Counted from the first letter of the stretch, positions 8,925 through 20,567 are shown. The stretch is DNA of 64,000 nucleotides from Panonychus citri (GCF_014898815.1 NW_026515539.1:124001-188000), one strand, 5' to 3'. Made by a program: numbers and translations. The notes: a model not told the origin generated them from the letters alone.

Positions 8925-10766
8925 ATAATCAATTAAAGAAAACTTTTGAAATCTAATCAGTTGACCATTTTAAGACTACACCACTCAAATTTTTAGACAA
9001 ACTTATCATCATATCTCTGGGCTAACTGTATCTCTCATTGATTATATTCAACTGCGTGAATGATTTAAAAGTGGATGCAAACTCAAAGGCTTTGGCTGTT
9101 TATCAGTTACTTTGAAATCTATGGTACATTTCAATGTATCATTCAATATTACAGTTACTGAACATTTGTTTATGACTGACCTCAGGAAAAAAATATCAAT
9201 AAGATTTTAAATGGTTAGAAATATAGTCAAGACAAAGATTGAATTTGCTTGCAAAATCGCAAGAAATGTAACAAAAGCTCGAATTCGAATCGTTTTCCTG
9301 TTAAAATGAATCGAAAATTTCAATAGTTGAGTAATATTTTCACCAATCACATTACATGATTAGTTAATTGTGAAAAACTTAACTTACCTTAAAATGAGAC
9401 AAAAGGTTGAAGATGTTAAATCAAACAAACGGTAACCATACACTGAGGATTTTTTTTTATTGTTGCAATTGGTTGAATGGATGATTAAAAAAAGTAGATG
9501 GTTAAATCTAACGATTAAACTTAATCATTAAATATCAACCAATAACTGATTGATTAGTATTGATTAAAGTAAAAAAATTTCCAATCTAAAGAAGTTTAAA
9601 TTTAGCGGGTTAAGCCCTTGATACCTTTTTATAATCGTTACAATTACATGCAAATTGGACCCTTGGAAAATTAGACTGACAATCACTCAATTGATAGAAA
9701 TACTTTCTATCGGTATCGCGCAACACTAATCATTGGTATCATTTTTTAGGACAATTGAGGGATTGCATAGTTCGTTTACTTTTGTCGTTACACTCTTTAG
9801 CTCTTTAGATCTTTAGTCTTATAACAGTACTAATAATAATCGATTAGAAAAAGGTGAGATAAAGATGAAGGTGAAAAACAGTTTATATCAAAGTCAAATT
9901 GTTGACCTTTTCCCTCTCACCTTCATCCTTGTCATCTTTTTGTGTAAAGCTACTCATTAATTGATTAGTTTGTTCACTTTGGTCGTTTCTAGACGAAACT
10001 CTCTTTATATTGATATTTATGATCAACAACATTTCGTGTGGCTTTTTAAGACTTACAACTTGACGAATGTGACAAAGTTGAAGATCTGATTTAGTCGATT
10101 TAGTTTCATTGTACAATAACAAAACATCAGTGATACTTAGAGTTACTTAAAACTATAAAAGTGATCTGAGTGTGTGATTATGTTTGGTGTTAATGGTGAA
10201 AGTTGAGCTTGAAAAACCAACATGTTAGAAAGACCAGTTCTAGAAAAGAATCGTGAAAAGATCTGACCTGAGAAACAACCGAAAAAAGATCAATTCATCT
10301 CAAAGACCAAAGATAATTTTACTATTATCGAAGGGACCTTTAAATACTGCATCATTATTTAAGATCACCCGAGGTTGTTAGTCTTAAAGTAGTTGTCTCG
10401 ATTCGATTGTAGATAGATTTATATTAGAATGGGTGTAAATAATTATACATATTGTATTGTTGACGATACAAAAAATACGATTAAATGGATTTGAATAAAC
10501 AGAATTACAGTACACATGTAAAGCTCCTACCAAAAGTATTGGGAAAAATTTACTTGTTGTATCAGTGGATGAAAGAAGATCTATGAATAAGAAAACGTAA
10601 ATGAAAATTATGGCCAATCAATTGACCAATTTGAATGTTTTTAAGTTATTTTTTGCTCGGTCATTTGCTTGATTTTTCCTTGGTACAGTTTCGTCCTGAA
10701 TTGATAAAGATGGATATTGATTTGGAAAGTTTTAAATAAATGAAAGAAAACTAACCGATAAAAAAT
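8925..10766. repeat. Gene-free left part of duplicated unit 1
   Basis: No convincing gene. The stretch 9015-9440 recurs at about 14175-14590 with few changes (shared text TCATTGATTATATTCAACTG and following). A second block near 9895-9990 (TTCCCTCTCACCTTCA) recurs near 15632-15700. The offset differs between blocks (about 5.16 and 5.73 kb), so indels have accumulated since duplication. A 79-codon minus-strand frame at 9883-10122 is not preserved in the second copy. Confidence 0.65.
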
Positions 10767-11851
10767 TTATTTTGTAAGTCTATGAGTTCGGGGTCTTTTA
10801 TCGAGCATTAGTAGATTCCATTGAGCTTTAATTGTCTCTTTTAATGCGAAATCTCCTTTATAATGAACAATCTCTGGGTTGACACATTTGATTAGAGCCC
10901 AAGGGAACATGCGAGGTGGTGGATGATCGATTGGAACTTCATCAGATGGGTATTCGATTCCATCTTTTACCATTCTCTCTTTACAATCGATCACAAGGAA
11001 ACTTTTTTCTTTTTTTCCGACTTTTCGTCCAAATAAATGTTTTTTCACCTCCGAAAGATCAGTCGAGTCCCAATCACAATAAACGCAGGAAAAGAGTAAC
11101 GGAGTAAATTTTGCTCGTTTCATATGGTAAACAAACTCATCAGTATTCTCGAGATAGCAATCTAACTTATATGAATTGGACTTGAAACATCGTTTGGCTC
11201 CTGCTAATTGGCTTTGAGTGAAACCCAATTCATTTTCTAATGCATCAATGGATAGAAACATTTCTGGGTACATAAAAACCAATAGGCTGACCATATCTTG
11301 TTTTCATTCCTACAAGTCTTCGCAATTTAAGTAAATATTCACATCCAACTTTCCGATAATCATTTGGATCTGGTGCTTTATCCGATGGTTTGTATGATCG
11401 AAGGCAGGTTTTCTTCCGATATTTCAAGGCCCCAGGAGATTCTGAGTAATCAGGTATCTTCAGAAATTCGAAAAGATTAACATTCTTAAACTTAATAGCC
11501 AATATAAATTCGTCTGGTTCTAATGGTAGAAAACCTATTAACAAAAAGAAAAGTAAACGGAAAAACAAACAGTTCTTAGTGGAATCTTAGACATAAAGAG
11601 GAAGTACTTACGTGCAGTTTTCTTAGGGATTCGCGAATAATCAGGCACAGTTCGAATACTGCCCCTTGTAAAACCCATTTTGACGAAATTTGGTTCGAGC
11701 TTCTTGGGCACCAAACCTAAAAAGAAAAGTAAACGTGAAGATAATATTCCTTGGCTCATTTAAAGTCAAGTAAATAAATTAAAACAAAGAACGAGATTAT
11801 CTATTTACCTTTACTTGTATTTATTTCAGATGGACATTTGGGTGGATCCAT
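10767..11851 (-). pseudogene. Paralogue A: finger-like protein gene with one frame break
   Basis: Exon 1 (11809-11851, MDPPKCPSEINTSK), exon 2 (11612-11716) and exon 3 (10767-11534) join in phase 1 with canonical splice sites. Exon 2 ends in VPDYSRIPKKTA, which resembles the IPDYSESPGALKYRKK block of exon 3, so it looks like a shortened duplicate exon. Exon 3 carries that block, CLRSYKPSDKAPDPNDYRKVGC, a finger-like FSCVYCDWDSTDLSEVKKH, and the conserved C-terminal AQWNLLMLDKRP. Near 11270-11285 the frame shifts by one base relative to intact paralogues (...QPIGF versus YPEMFLSI), so the protein is interrupted unless this is a sequencing error. The family was not recognised; there is one CxxC-x12-H without a normal second His. 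Confidence 0.65.
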
Positions 11852-12278
11852 CGTGATTAAGAACACTTAGTTGTAACGAAACAATCAAGGAACGGAAGAT
11901 TTGACTTGGAAAATAAGAAACTAATACAATTTGGTGTTGTCCAAGTTCTCAGAAATTTATATCTACCAAAACTTCATTGGTAACTTTTTTCATTCTTAGA
12001 TGGAGCCTTAGATCATCTTCTTATTATAATTATACGAGAACCAGAAAGTTTCAACAAAATTAATGAAAAATCGCTGATCATAAATAACCAAAATCATGTT
12101 CTATTCCATTCAATTATGTTGCGTCTCTGTATTGTTGGTAAAATATTTTGTCTGAAACTCGTCGTGATGCTGAAAATTTTCATCATTTATTAGGTACAAG
12201 TGTCGCAGTTTTACTCTAATCACAATTAATGATATTAAATAAACTGTTTCGCTGTTCTTTATACAAATTGTAAAATCT
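11852..12278. other. Conserved 5' flank of the paralogue family
   Basis: No gene seen. The stretch around 11995-12060 (CTTAGATGGAGC..., ACGAGAACCAGAAAGT) has counterparts upstream of the other three paralogues near 13500-13570, 17090-17115 and 19735-19810. The promoter region was therefore duplicated with the genes and has been partly retained. Confidence 0.55.
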
Positions 12279-12440
12279 GAAGATGGACCAGTTAGAAAAC
12301 TAGACCTGGAACATCATATTCGTCGGTTAGTCTAACTGCTTGGTCCATTTTCATCGGTTACCCGAACTGCTTGGTCCATTTTCATCATTGAATGTAAGAC
12401 CAAGATCATTGGTTATGCGGAAAATGGTGGAAATACAATG
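12279..12440 (+). pseudogene. Relic resembling the secreted protein gene at 20669-21402
   Basis: Short fragments match, in order, the gene at 20818-21250: CTGAAGATGGACC (start of its exon 2), AGACCTGGAACATCATATTC (its GGACCAGGAACATCGTATTC) and AGACCAAGATCATTG (its AGTCCAAGATCATTG). A direct repeat of about 31 bp (AACTGCTTGGTCCATTTTCATC, period reset by CGGTTACCCG) lies within it. There is no open frame; this is a decayed copy. Confidence 0.5.
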
Positions 12441-12473
12441 TATCTAAGTGTGAGTGTAATTACAGTAGAGAAG

Positions 12474-13359
12474 TTATTTGATTAAGCGATGATATTTGGG
12501 TCTCTTGTCGAGCATTAATAGATTCCATTGGGCTTTAATTGCGTCTGTTAAGTCGAATTTTCCTTTAGAACGAACCATCTCTGGTCTGACGCATGAAATT
12601 AATGCCCATGGGAACAGTCGAGGTGGTGGATGATCGATTGGAACTTCATCAGGTTGAAATTGGATTCCATCTTTTACCATTCTTTCTTTACAATCGATCA
12701 CAAGGAAACTTTTTTCCTTTTTTCCGACTTTTCGTCCAAATAAATGTTTTTTCACCTCCGAAAGATCAGTCGAGTCCCAATCACAATAAACGCAGGAAAA
12801 GAGTAACGGAGTAAATTTCGCTCGTTTCATATGGTAAACAAACTCATCAGTATTCTCGAGAAAGTTTTCAGGCTTCTTGTAATCTTTATAGTCTTCCGTT
12901 GGAAGTTTCGTCTCGTCAATTTCAGGATGACCCAGCTCATTCTCTAATGTTTCGATGCTTAAAAGCATTTCTGGGTATCCTAATGCAAAAAACCTTTTGC
13001 CGTTTATTTGAGTTCTTCCTACAATCTTTCTTAGTTTAAGTAAATATTCACATCCAACTTTTCGGTAATCATTTGGATCTGGTGCTTTATCCGATGGTTT
13101 GTATGATCGAAGGCACGTTTTCTTCCGATATTTCAAAGCTCCAGGAGACTCTGAATAATCAGATATTTTCAGCAAATCGTAAAGACTAATTTCAGTTAAA
13201 GATACCTTTTTCTGCACATAACCTTAAAAAATCAAACGAAAAGATGATCAATCATTTTTTCTCATTTATCTTCATTTAAATTAAAACGAAAACAAAGAAC
13301 GAGATCATCTACTTACTACCGCTCCTGTCTACAACATATGGGCATATTGGTCTATCCAT
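12474..13359 (-). CDS. Paralogue B: intact finger-like protein, unrecognised family
   Basis: Exon 1 (13317-13359) encodes MDRPICPYVVDRSG and ends at a GTAAGT donor in phase 1; exon 2 (12474-13222) begins SYVQKKVSLTEI. The product is about 263 residues, with no signal peptide or membrane segment. It has an IxDYSESPGALKYRKK block, CLRSYKPSDKAPDPNDYRK, a segment YPEMLLSIETLENELG, FLENTDEFVYHMKR, the finger-like FSCVYCDWDSTDLSEVKKH (C-x2-C-x12-H), IDHPPPR and the terminal AQWNLLMLDKRP. The acceptor reads TTTTTTAAG, one base longer than in the copy at 18709. The strong conservation of the C-terminal two thirds between copies argues that it is or was functional. Function unknown. Confidence 0.75.
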
Positions 13360-15795
13360 CGTGGCAAGAAGGTCGAATACAAATCACTCGAAAAGACACA
13401 AAAAACATAAAATTAATTCAAAACAATAATGAAAGTTTTTGTTAACAAGATGAAACAAATTTCTGCCAACCAAACTCTTAAGTAGTTCATTCAATTCTAA
13501 GATGGAGCTTTGAATAGATTTTCAAAGATGATCTTTATTACGAAAACCAGAAAGTCCAAGATTTATGTCAAACTTTCATCGGGATATTAAAGGTTAACTT
13601 ACCAGTTTAACGAGTCCATAAGTATATAATCTTGATGAATACCAATATGACTCTAATCAGCTGGTTGATTCTACTTTCTAAACACTTAAGCAAAGTGATA
13701 AAAAAGTAAGAAAGTCAAATATTCTGAGACTCAACTAAATTGCAACTCTAAATATCTAGATGAAAGTTTTAGGTTTCTTTCTTCATATCTGAATATGGAA
13801 ACTGCATGATACTACTTTATGATGTTCGTAACATATACTGTTGAGACGACTATTTAATGTCCGAGCGAAAAATTTATTATCATTCTATCATCCGAGAAAA
13901 ACGCTCGAATGAACAATATTACTATTTGTCTTGCAAAATTGAATAAATATCAATTTATTGAACGTGAACGCATGCTACACAAATGAGACTAACGTTAGAG
14001 TCTAATTTACAATTAATGATAGTGAATTTTGGTTTGAATGATTTAAGGTCCATGAAAAGTGTCACCGATAGTGAAGGGCCAAAATAGGATTTTTCATTTA
14101 TAATGATATCATTCAGATGAAGGATTCAGTTAAATTCTAATTCTAATTACAGAACATTTGTTCATATCTCTGGCTCTATCTAACTTTATCTCTCATTGAT
14201 TATATTCAACTGCGTGAATGATTTAAAAGTGAATGCAAACTCAAAGGCTTTGGCTGTTTATCAGTTACTTTGAAATCTATGGTACATTTCAATGTATCAT
14301 TCAATATTACAATTACTGAACATTTGTTTATGACTGATCTCAGGAAAAAATATCAATAAGATTCTAAATGATTAGCAATATAGTCAAGGCAAAGATTGAA
14401 TTTGCAAAATCGCAAGAAATGTAACAAAAGCTCGAATTTGAATCGTTTTCTTGTTAAAATGAATCGAAAATTTCAATAGTTGAATAATATTTTCACCAAT
14501 CACACTACATAATTAGTTAATTGTGAAAAACCTAACTTACCTTGAATGAGACAGAAGGTTGAAGATGTTAAATCAAACAAACTGTAATCATACAGTGACT
14601 ATATTGTTACAATTTAATGGAAGATTAAAAAACTAACTCGAAGATTATCCAACATTTTGATAACTTCCAAAGAAGCCAAAGTCTTACAAGAAAATTTCCA
14701 TCCTTTTCATAGCTCATAGAGTTATAATTGGTCTGGTAATCATTTTCAATTATACGGTGATGGTTAATTGTTTATCTTAATTGTGTGAGAAATTTTCAAA
14801 CTTTGGTTAACCAAACAGCATCAATGAAACTTGAAATTCAACTTCGTTGAGTCTTTCGTAAAAATTATTGGGAACAGATTGTTTTCTAAGATCCTGATGA
14901 CCAGTTTAATGATTAAATTCAGTTCAGAAATTGAGAAAAGTATAAAAACTTGCAGACAATTTGTTGTCTGTAAGACCTTCAAAGAGGAAAGGAAAAGGAA
15001 ATGATGGAAAACAGAGATGAATAGAGAAAGAAGATAAAAAATAAAGAAACAACTAATTAAGATGAAGTAGCGATTAGATATGATAAAAATGATTTAGAAA
15101 TCAATTAAATAATATAATCATTGTGATGGTCAGTTGATTTTTTTTCACAATTAAGAAAAACCATCAACAAACAAATGAGTTTCTATTTCATGTTAACTGA
15201 AGATGCTTTTAACATTCATTTTATTAATTATTTTTAATTACTTTTTTGTTAACATAAGATTTCAAAGTTTCAATTGATGATAATGAATATGATGCATATA
15301 AGATTTGTGATGAGTAAAAAAATCGAAAGGTAGAAAAGTTATTCTTTTTTAGTTTTCGAGCATAAGTAGATTAGCTGTTTACATTTGTTCACATCTAATC
15401 AAGAATAAAAAGATGGAAATCTATTAATTAACAATAGAATGATTATCGATCGAGATTTTTAGTCTAATAGTAATTCTTTTTTATTTTTATAACAATCAAT
15501 TGAGAAGTTATAAACGTAAATAGACATGGAATTGTAATCAAAGTAAAACGATTGAAATCAAATGTGATACAGGAAAAGATGAGATAAAGATAACGGTAAA
15601 AATGAAAATGAAAAAATAGAGAAGTAAAAGTTTTGACCTTCTCCCTCTCACCTTCAGCCTTTAGTGTAAATTATCATGATCAAAGTGTTCACATTTTCAC
15701 ATTTTAAGTAAAGTTAGATCTTAAGTTGAGAATAATAAAGGTGAACGTTTGTTTGAATTGTTTCAGGTCAGTGTATCGAAAATCGAATAGAAAAT
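13360..15795. repeat. Gene-free flank: end of unit 1, start of unit 2
   Basis: No gene seen. The region 13360-13950 matches 19597-20175 (for example CCGAGAAAAACG...GAACAATATTACTATTTGTC), marking the right end of the duplicated unit. From about 14150 the sequence of 9000-9440 begins again. Between these, 14641-14845 belongs to a dispersed repeat also found at 23999-24235 in an SLC17 intron. Confidence 0.65.
14641..14845. repeat. Dispersed repeat, copy 1 of about 200 bp
   Basis: GATTATCCAACATTTTGAT, AGAGTTATAATTGG and a CAACCAAACA(G/A)...TGAAACTT tail recur in the same order at 23999-24235. The two copies differ by scattered substitutions and small indels. No coding potential; probably an old non-autonomous element. 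Confidence 0.55.
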
Positions 15796-16933
15796 TTATT
15801 TTGTTAGTCGATGATTTTTGGGCCTCTTGTCGAGCATCAATAGATTCCATTGGGCTTTAATTTCATCTGTTAAGGTGAATTCACCTTTGGACAAGACCAT
15901 TTCGGGCTTTACACATTTGATTAGAGCCCAAGGGAACATGCGAGGTGGTGGATGACCGATTGGAACTTCATTAGATGGAGATTCGATTCCATCTTTTACC
16001 ATTCTCTCTTTACAATCGATCAAAGGAAACTTTTTTCCTTTTTTCCGACTTTTCGTCCAAATAAATGTTTTTTCACCTCCGAAAGATCAGTCGAGTCCCA
16101 ATCGCAATAAACGCAGGAAAAGAGTAACGGAGTGTGTAGTGAACGTTTCATGTGGTAAACAAATTCTTTAGTATTCTTAAGAAAGTAATCTGTTTCAAAA
16201 GAATCGTTCTTGGAATATCTTGGATTGTCTGCAAAATTGCTTTCAGGCAAGTTTAACTCATTTATTATTGTATCCATGGTGATAAACATTTCGGGGAAGC
16301 TGAAGATCAAAAAATGCTGCCCGTTTTTTGTGGTTCTTGCTTTTAGTCTTAGTAATTTAAGCAAATATTCACATCCAACTTTTCGATAATCATTTGGGTC
16401 TGGTGCTTTATCCAATGGTTCATATGACCGAAGGCAAGTTTTCTTTCGATATTTCAAAGCACCGGGAGATTCTGAATAATCAGGTATTTTCAGCAAGTCG
16501 AAAAGAGTAGTATAAGTTTTGATTATCTTCTTCGGAGCACAAACTGAAAGGAAAAGTGAACGAATGAATATTCAGTTCTAACTACAAACTAATCCATTTA
16601 ACACAAGTATTTACATTCAAATCTAATATGAAGATTTATATCTGGTGCTGTACCCGATGGTTTATATGGTCGACGGTAAGTTCGCTTCCGACATTTTGAG
16701 GCTCCAGGCGATTCTAAGGAACAGGTATCATCAAAGACTCATGTCCATGACCAAGCTTAAGAAAAATTGATTCACCTTTTTTGGGCATAAATCCTAAAAA
16801 AGTAAAACAGTAAATAATCAGCCACTATTCTCGTTCACAGTTACTGAAACTCGGGTAAAAACAAAGAACGAGACTATTTACCTTTATTTACATCACTTGG
16901 ATACGCTGCGAATAGCCATATGGGTCTATTCAT
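15796..16933 (-). pseudogene. Paralogue A': finger-like protein gene broken by a 2-bp deletion
   Basis: Exon 1 (16882-16933) starts MNRPIWLFAAYPSDVNK. A middle region (about 16620-16796) opens GFMPKKGESIFLKLGHG and then meets a stop; beyond it the DNA still resembles the PDYSESPGALKYRKK...KPSDKAPDPN block of other copies, a decayed duplicate exon. The main exon (from about 16546) carries VCAPKKIIKTYTTLFDLLKIPDYS in the normal arrangement, continues through FSCVYCDWDSTDLSEVKKH and then stops at about 16020. There AGGAAACTTTTT is preceded by GATCAA where other copies have GATCACAA, a two-base loss that shifts the frame. The rest of the C-terminus remains readable in a second frame (15796-16023). 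Confidence 0.65.
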
Positions 16934-17127
16934 TATGGGCAAGAACACTTAGTTATTAATAAATAAAACAATAAAGCGCACATAAGTAAAAGACAATCAA
17001 CTTAGAAAGAAAATAAGAACGTACTAAAAGATGGTCTTGTCTAAGTTATGATGAATTTCCTAACGAAAATTAACTAGTGACTTTACTCACTCTTAGATGG
17101 AGCCATTTTTTGGACTTCTCTTCACTT
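16934..17127. other. 5' flank of paralogue A', cut by an inserted segment
   Basis: Contains the family upstream text CTTAGATGGAGCC and ends abruptly at 17127/17128, where the inverted SLC17 segment begins. No gene seen. Confidence 0.5.
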
Positions 17128-18485
17128 AAGGAAGCAAAAGAGTGGCCTATGAAGGCGGAAGATCAAGTTTAGAGAACTGAGATTCAAGGCCAAAAATTGA
17201 ACGATAGCATGAAAATTGGAAGATTAAGATTATTTAAAAACATGTATTGCAATGAACTTCAATTTCATCTTTTCCTCGAGTAATATTTTCTCATATTTGT
17301 CTGTCTTCATGGTGTTTTCATGGTTCTGATGTTTTCCTATTTGATTTTGCTAGTCCCCATGGTTGAAGTTCCGCTGATCCAAAGAGGACAAAAATTATCG
17401 AAGTGACTGAATAGACAATCGTTGATGTGTAAAATACCCAAGACCAGCTTTCCAATGAAACCTCTTTACTGGTCATTACACCGACATAAAGTGGAGCTAA
17501 AACTCCAGCGAAATTGGCAATACAATTGGTTATTCCCATCAGAGTTCCAGCATAATCGGGAGACATGTCAACATGGGTAATGTTAAAGCCCGAATAAGTG
17601 AACCCATTGAAAGCCATCGCGAGGAAAAGCGCACCAACAATATAATTAAAGTGACATTTGGCAACTGTTAATCCAACCAAACAAATCGCTGGACCAACAA
17701 GACCAACGGTATTGGCGATTTTACGAGCACAATTTATCGAAATTACATTTGATTTAATCATAACATCGAAAACATAACCAGCAAACCAACCAGCAATCGC
17801 TTGTATAAGATAAGGTAAACCCGAAATTAGACCATTCTAGTGATGGAAACAAAAAACAAAAATAGATTGAAATTAGAATCTTGTACTGAACCAACTTCTA
17901 TCCAATGTGATTACCTCTTTAATGTCCAATCCTAGAATTGTCTTGAGATAATTGGGTAACTCGAATAGCAATGTATAGAATCCCCAATTTTGACCAAAAT
18001 GAGCGGCGACCAAAGCCCAAACTGCGGGTGAAGTCACGATTTTCAGCCAAGGAGTATTACCAGACTAAATTTAGATCGAGACAATAACAGATTATACATT
18101 ATTGTATCAACATTAACACATTCGATAAACAATGTCAATTCTGAGACAATTTACCTTTCTAGACTTTTCGCCATTTTGTGTGGTACCAATGTACAGAATT
18201 TCTGCCTCACTGATATACGGGTGCTCCAACGGAGACTCGTATATAAGTAAAGTCCATAAAACGAACCAAATAAGACCAATTGAACCTGAAATTTTGAACA
18301 AAATAATGATCAATATATAAAGTCCATGATAATATTTTGGGTCTATTCTGGGGTGAATAGGATCAAGAACACGAACCGAAAACGTAAAATGCTGATGGCC
18401 ATCCACCGAAAAGACCTGAAGCGTCAAGATAACCGGTAGCAACCATAGTGATCATGGTTCCAATTTGTGCTCCACTATAAATAAT
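17128..18485 (-). pseudogene. Inverted, 5'-truncated copy of the SLC17 transporter gene
   Basis: Every position x here corresponds to 45287-x in 26802-28159, over 1358 bp with no net indel and only scattered substitutions. The copy holds part of exon 4 (18377-18485), exon 5 (18155-18285), exon 6 (17915-18064), exon 7 (17318-17836, stop included), their introns with splice sites, and 190 bp of 3' flank. The last 147 codons are identical in protein to the parent. The first half of the transporter (about six membrane segments) and any promoter are absent. One coding change is a D-to-A in the LDDSGLFGGW stretch. Introns are retained, so this is a DNA-level duplication, not a retrocopy. It sits inside the second paralogue unit, between A' and B'. 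Confidence 0.9.
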
Positions 18486-18613
18486 CAACACAATGAATAA
18501 AGAGAAATGAGTAAATGAAAGAGAACTAACCGCTAAGTACTAGCAACTTTATTCTAGGACCTACCATTCTTAAGATACTCACTCATTTTCGGTCACCCGA
18601 TACAATGTATCTA

Positions 18614-18676
18614 ACCTGTGGGGATAAATTATGAGACTTTTTAAAACAAAAAGTCTCAAAATTTATACCCACAGGT
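18614..18676. mobile_element. 63-bp palindromic MITE-like insertion with TA duplication
   Basis: The 5' arm ACCTGTGGGGATAAATTATG and the 3' arm pair over nearly the whole length (two mismatches) around a 5-base loop. TA flanks it on both sides (18612-18613, 18677-18678). The paralogous unit has the empty site CAATGTATCTAAGTGTGAGTG near 12436-12456, with a single TA. The structure fits a tiny Tc1/mariner-type non-autonomous element; the assignment is inferred from TA and inverted arms only. Confidence 0.75.
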
Positions 18677-18708
18677 TACGTGTAAGTGTAATTACAGTAG
18701 AGAAGTTT

Positions 18709-19596
18709 TTAATATTTGACTAAGCGATGATATTTGGGTCTCTTGTCGAGCATTAATAGATTCCATTGGGCTTTAATTGCATCTGTTAAGTCAAATTCTC
18801 CTTTAGAATGAACCATCTCTGGTCTGACACACTTAATTAGAGCCCAAGGGAACATGCGAGGTGGTGGATGATCGATTGGAACTTCATCAGGTTGAAATTG
18901 AATTCCATCTTTTACCATTCTCTCTTTACAATCGATCACAAGGAAACTTTTATCCTTTTTTCCGACTTTTCGTCCAAATAAATGTTTTTTCACCTCCGAA
19001 AGATCAGTCGAGTCCCAATCACAATAAACACAAGAAAAGAGTAACGGAGTAAATTTCGCTCGTTTCATATGGATAACAAACTCATCAGTATTCTCGAGAA
19101 AGTTTTCAGGCTTCTTAAACTTTTTATAGTCTTTTATAGGAAGTTTCGTCTCGTCAATTTCAGGATGACCCAGCTCATTCTCTAATGTTTCGATGCTTAA
19201 AATCATTTGTATGGAGTTAAAGACCAAGAAAGGTTTCCCGTCTATTTGAGTTCTTCCTACAATCTTTCTTAGTTTAAGTAAATATTCACATCCAACTTTT
19301 CGGTAATCATTTGGATCTGGTGCTTTATCCGATGGTTTGTATGATCGAAGGCACGTTTTCTTCCGATACTTCAAAGCTCCAGGAGACTCTGAATAATCAG
19401 ATATCTTCAGCAAATCGTAAAGACTAATTCCAGTTCTAGATACCTTTTTCTGCACATAACCTAAAAAATCAAACGAAAAGATTATCAATAATTTTTGTCT
19501 CATTCATCTTCATTTAAATTAAACAAAAACAAAGAACCAGATTATCTACTTACTACCGCTTCTGTCTACAACATATGGGCATACTGGTCTATCCAT
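18709..19596 (-). CDS. Paralogue B': intact finger-like protein, unrecognised family
   Basis: Exon 1 (19554-19596) encodes MDRPVCPYVVDRSG; exon 2 (18709-19460) follows a TTTTTTAG acceptor, starting SYVQKKVSRTGISLYDLLK. The product is about 264 residues. It shares all blocks of the copy at 12474 (ISDYSESPGALKYRKK, CLRSYKPSDKAPDPNDYRK, FSCVYCDWDSTDLSEVKKH, AQWNLLMLDKRP), with differences concentrated in the middle (FLVFNSIQMILSIETLENE; IKDYKKFKKPENF). An extra Tyr precedes the stop (LVKY). The homologous flanks and offset of about 6.2 kb from copy B show it arose by the tandem duplication. The difference from a 5-kb unit is largely explained by the inserted SLC17 segment. Role unknown. Confidence 0.75.
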
Positions 19597-20567
19597 CGTG
19601 GCAAGAAGGTCGAATACAAATCACTCGAAAAGACACAAAAAAATATAAAAATCAATTCAAAACAATAATGAAAGTTTTTCGTTAACAAGATGAAACAAAT
19701 TTCTTTTAACTAAACTCTTAAGTAGTTCATTCCGTTCTTAGATAGAGCTTTGAATAGATTGTTGAAAGATGATCTTTATTACGAAAACCAGAAAGTCCAA
19801 GATTGATGAAGAAACTTTCAACGGGAGATTAGAGGTTAACTTACCAGTTTAACGAGTGCTCAAGATAGTGATCTAGATAAGTTTCAATATAACTCTGATC
19901 AGCTGGTTGATTTTTCTTTCCTTAAACTTAATCAAAGTGAGAAAAAAGTAAGAAAGTCAAAATATTCTGAGACTCATTTCAAACCTAAATATCTAGATGA
20001 AAGTTTTCAGTTTCTCTCTTCAGATCTGAATATGAGAACTGTATGATGCTACTTTGCGATGCTCGTAACATGTACCATTGAGTTGACTATTTAATGATAG
20101 AACGAAAAATTCATTATCATCCGAGAAAAACGTTTGAATGAACAATATTACTATTTGTCCTGCAAAATTGAATACAAAGAAAACCTTTTTACTAACAAGT
20201 TGTATCAAACTTATTCTGAGTCATTCTAAATCACACCGATAACACTGATAGATATTATATTATCATTTCCATAAATAGATTTGAATTCAAGAGCTTCTGT
20301 TCCAATTGTACCCTAATCACAATCAAGAAGATAAAAAAAATTACAAGAAATTTAATGAGTTTATCAAGTTACAATTGAGATTGCAAGTGATTTGGGAAAA
20401 GATGAATAAATGTTATTTTAACTCATTAATGAAAAAATATGAATTTAATTTTCAAGAACTTCTGTTCCAATTGTACCTTAATCAAAATCAATGCGATAAA
20501 AGAAATCGTATTCAACAATTCAGGGTTTCGATGTGGATCTAATCATCGATAAATTAGTAAATTTTAG
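19597..20567. other. Right end of duplicated unit 2 and a decayed 168-bp repeat
   Basis: To about 20175 this matches 13360-13950. Then a block near 20285-20346 and another at 20453-20510 share TTCTGTTCCAATTGTACC and following bases with an offset of 168 (56 codons); both can be read in one frame as ELLFQLYxNxNQ. That frame opens right after a TGA and has no supported start, so it is treated as a coding relic. Confidence 0.5.

Noticed and set aside
9883..10122. 79-codon minus-strand frame
   Set aside because: No recognisable domain, and the homologous block near 15632-15700 does not keep the frame.
20306..20542. 78-codon plus-strand frame with an internal repeat
   Set aside because: It starts at a non-ATG codon just after a stop. 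The repeat suggests a relic, not a live gene.
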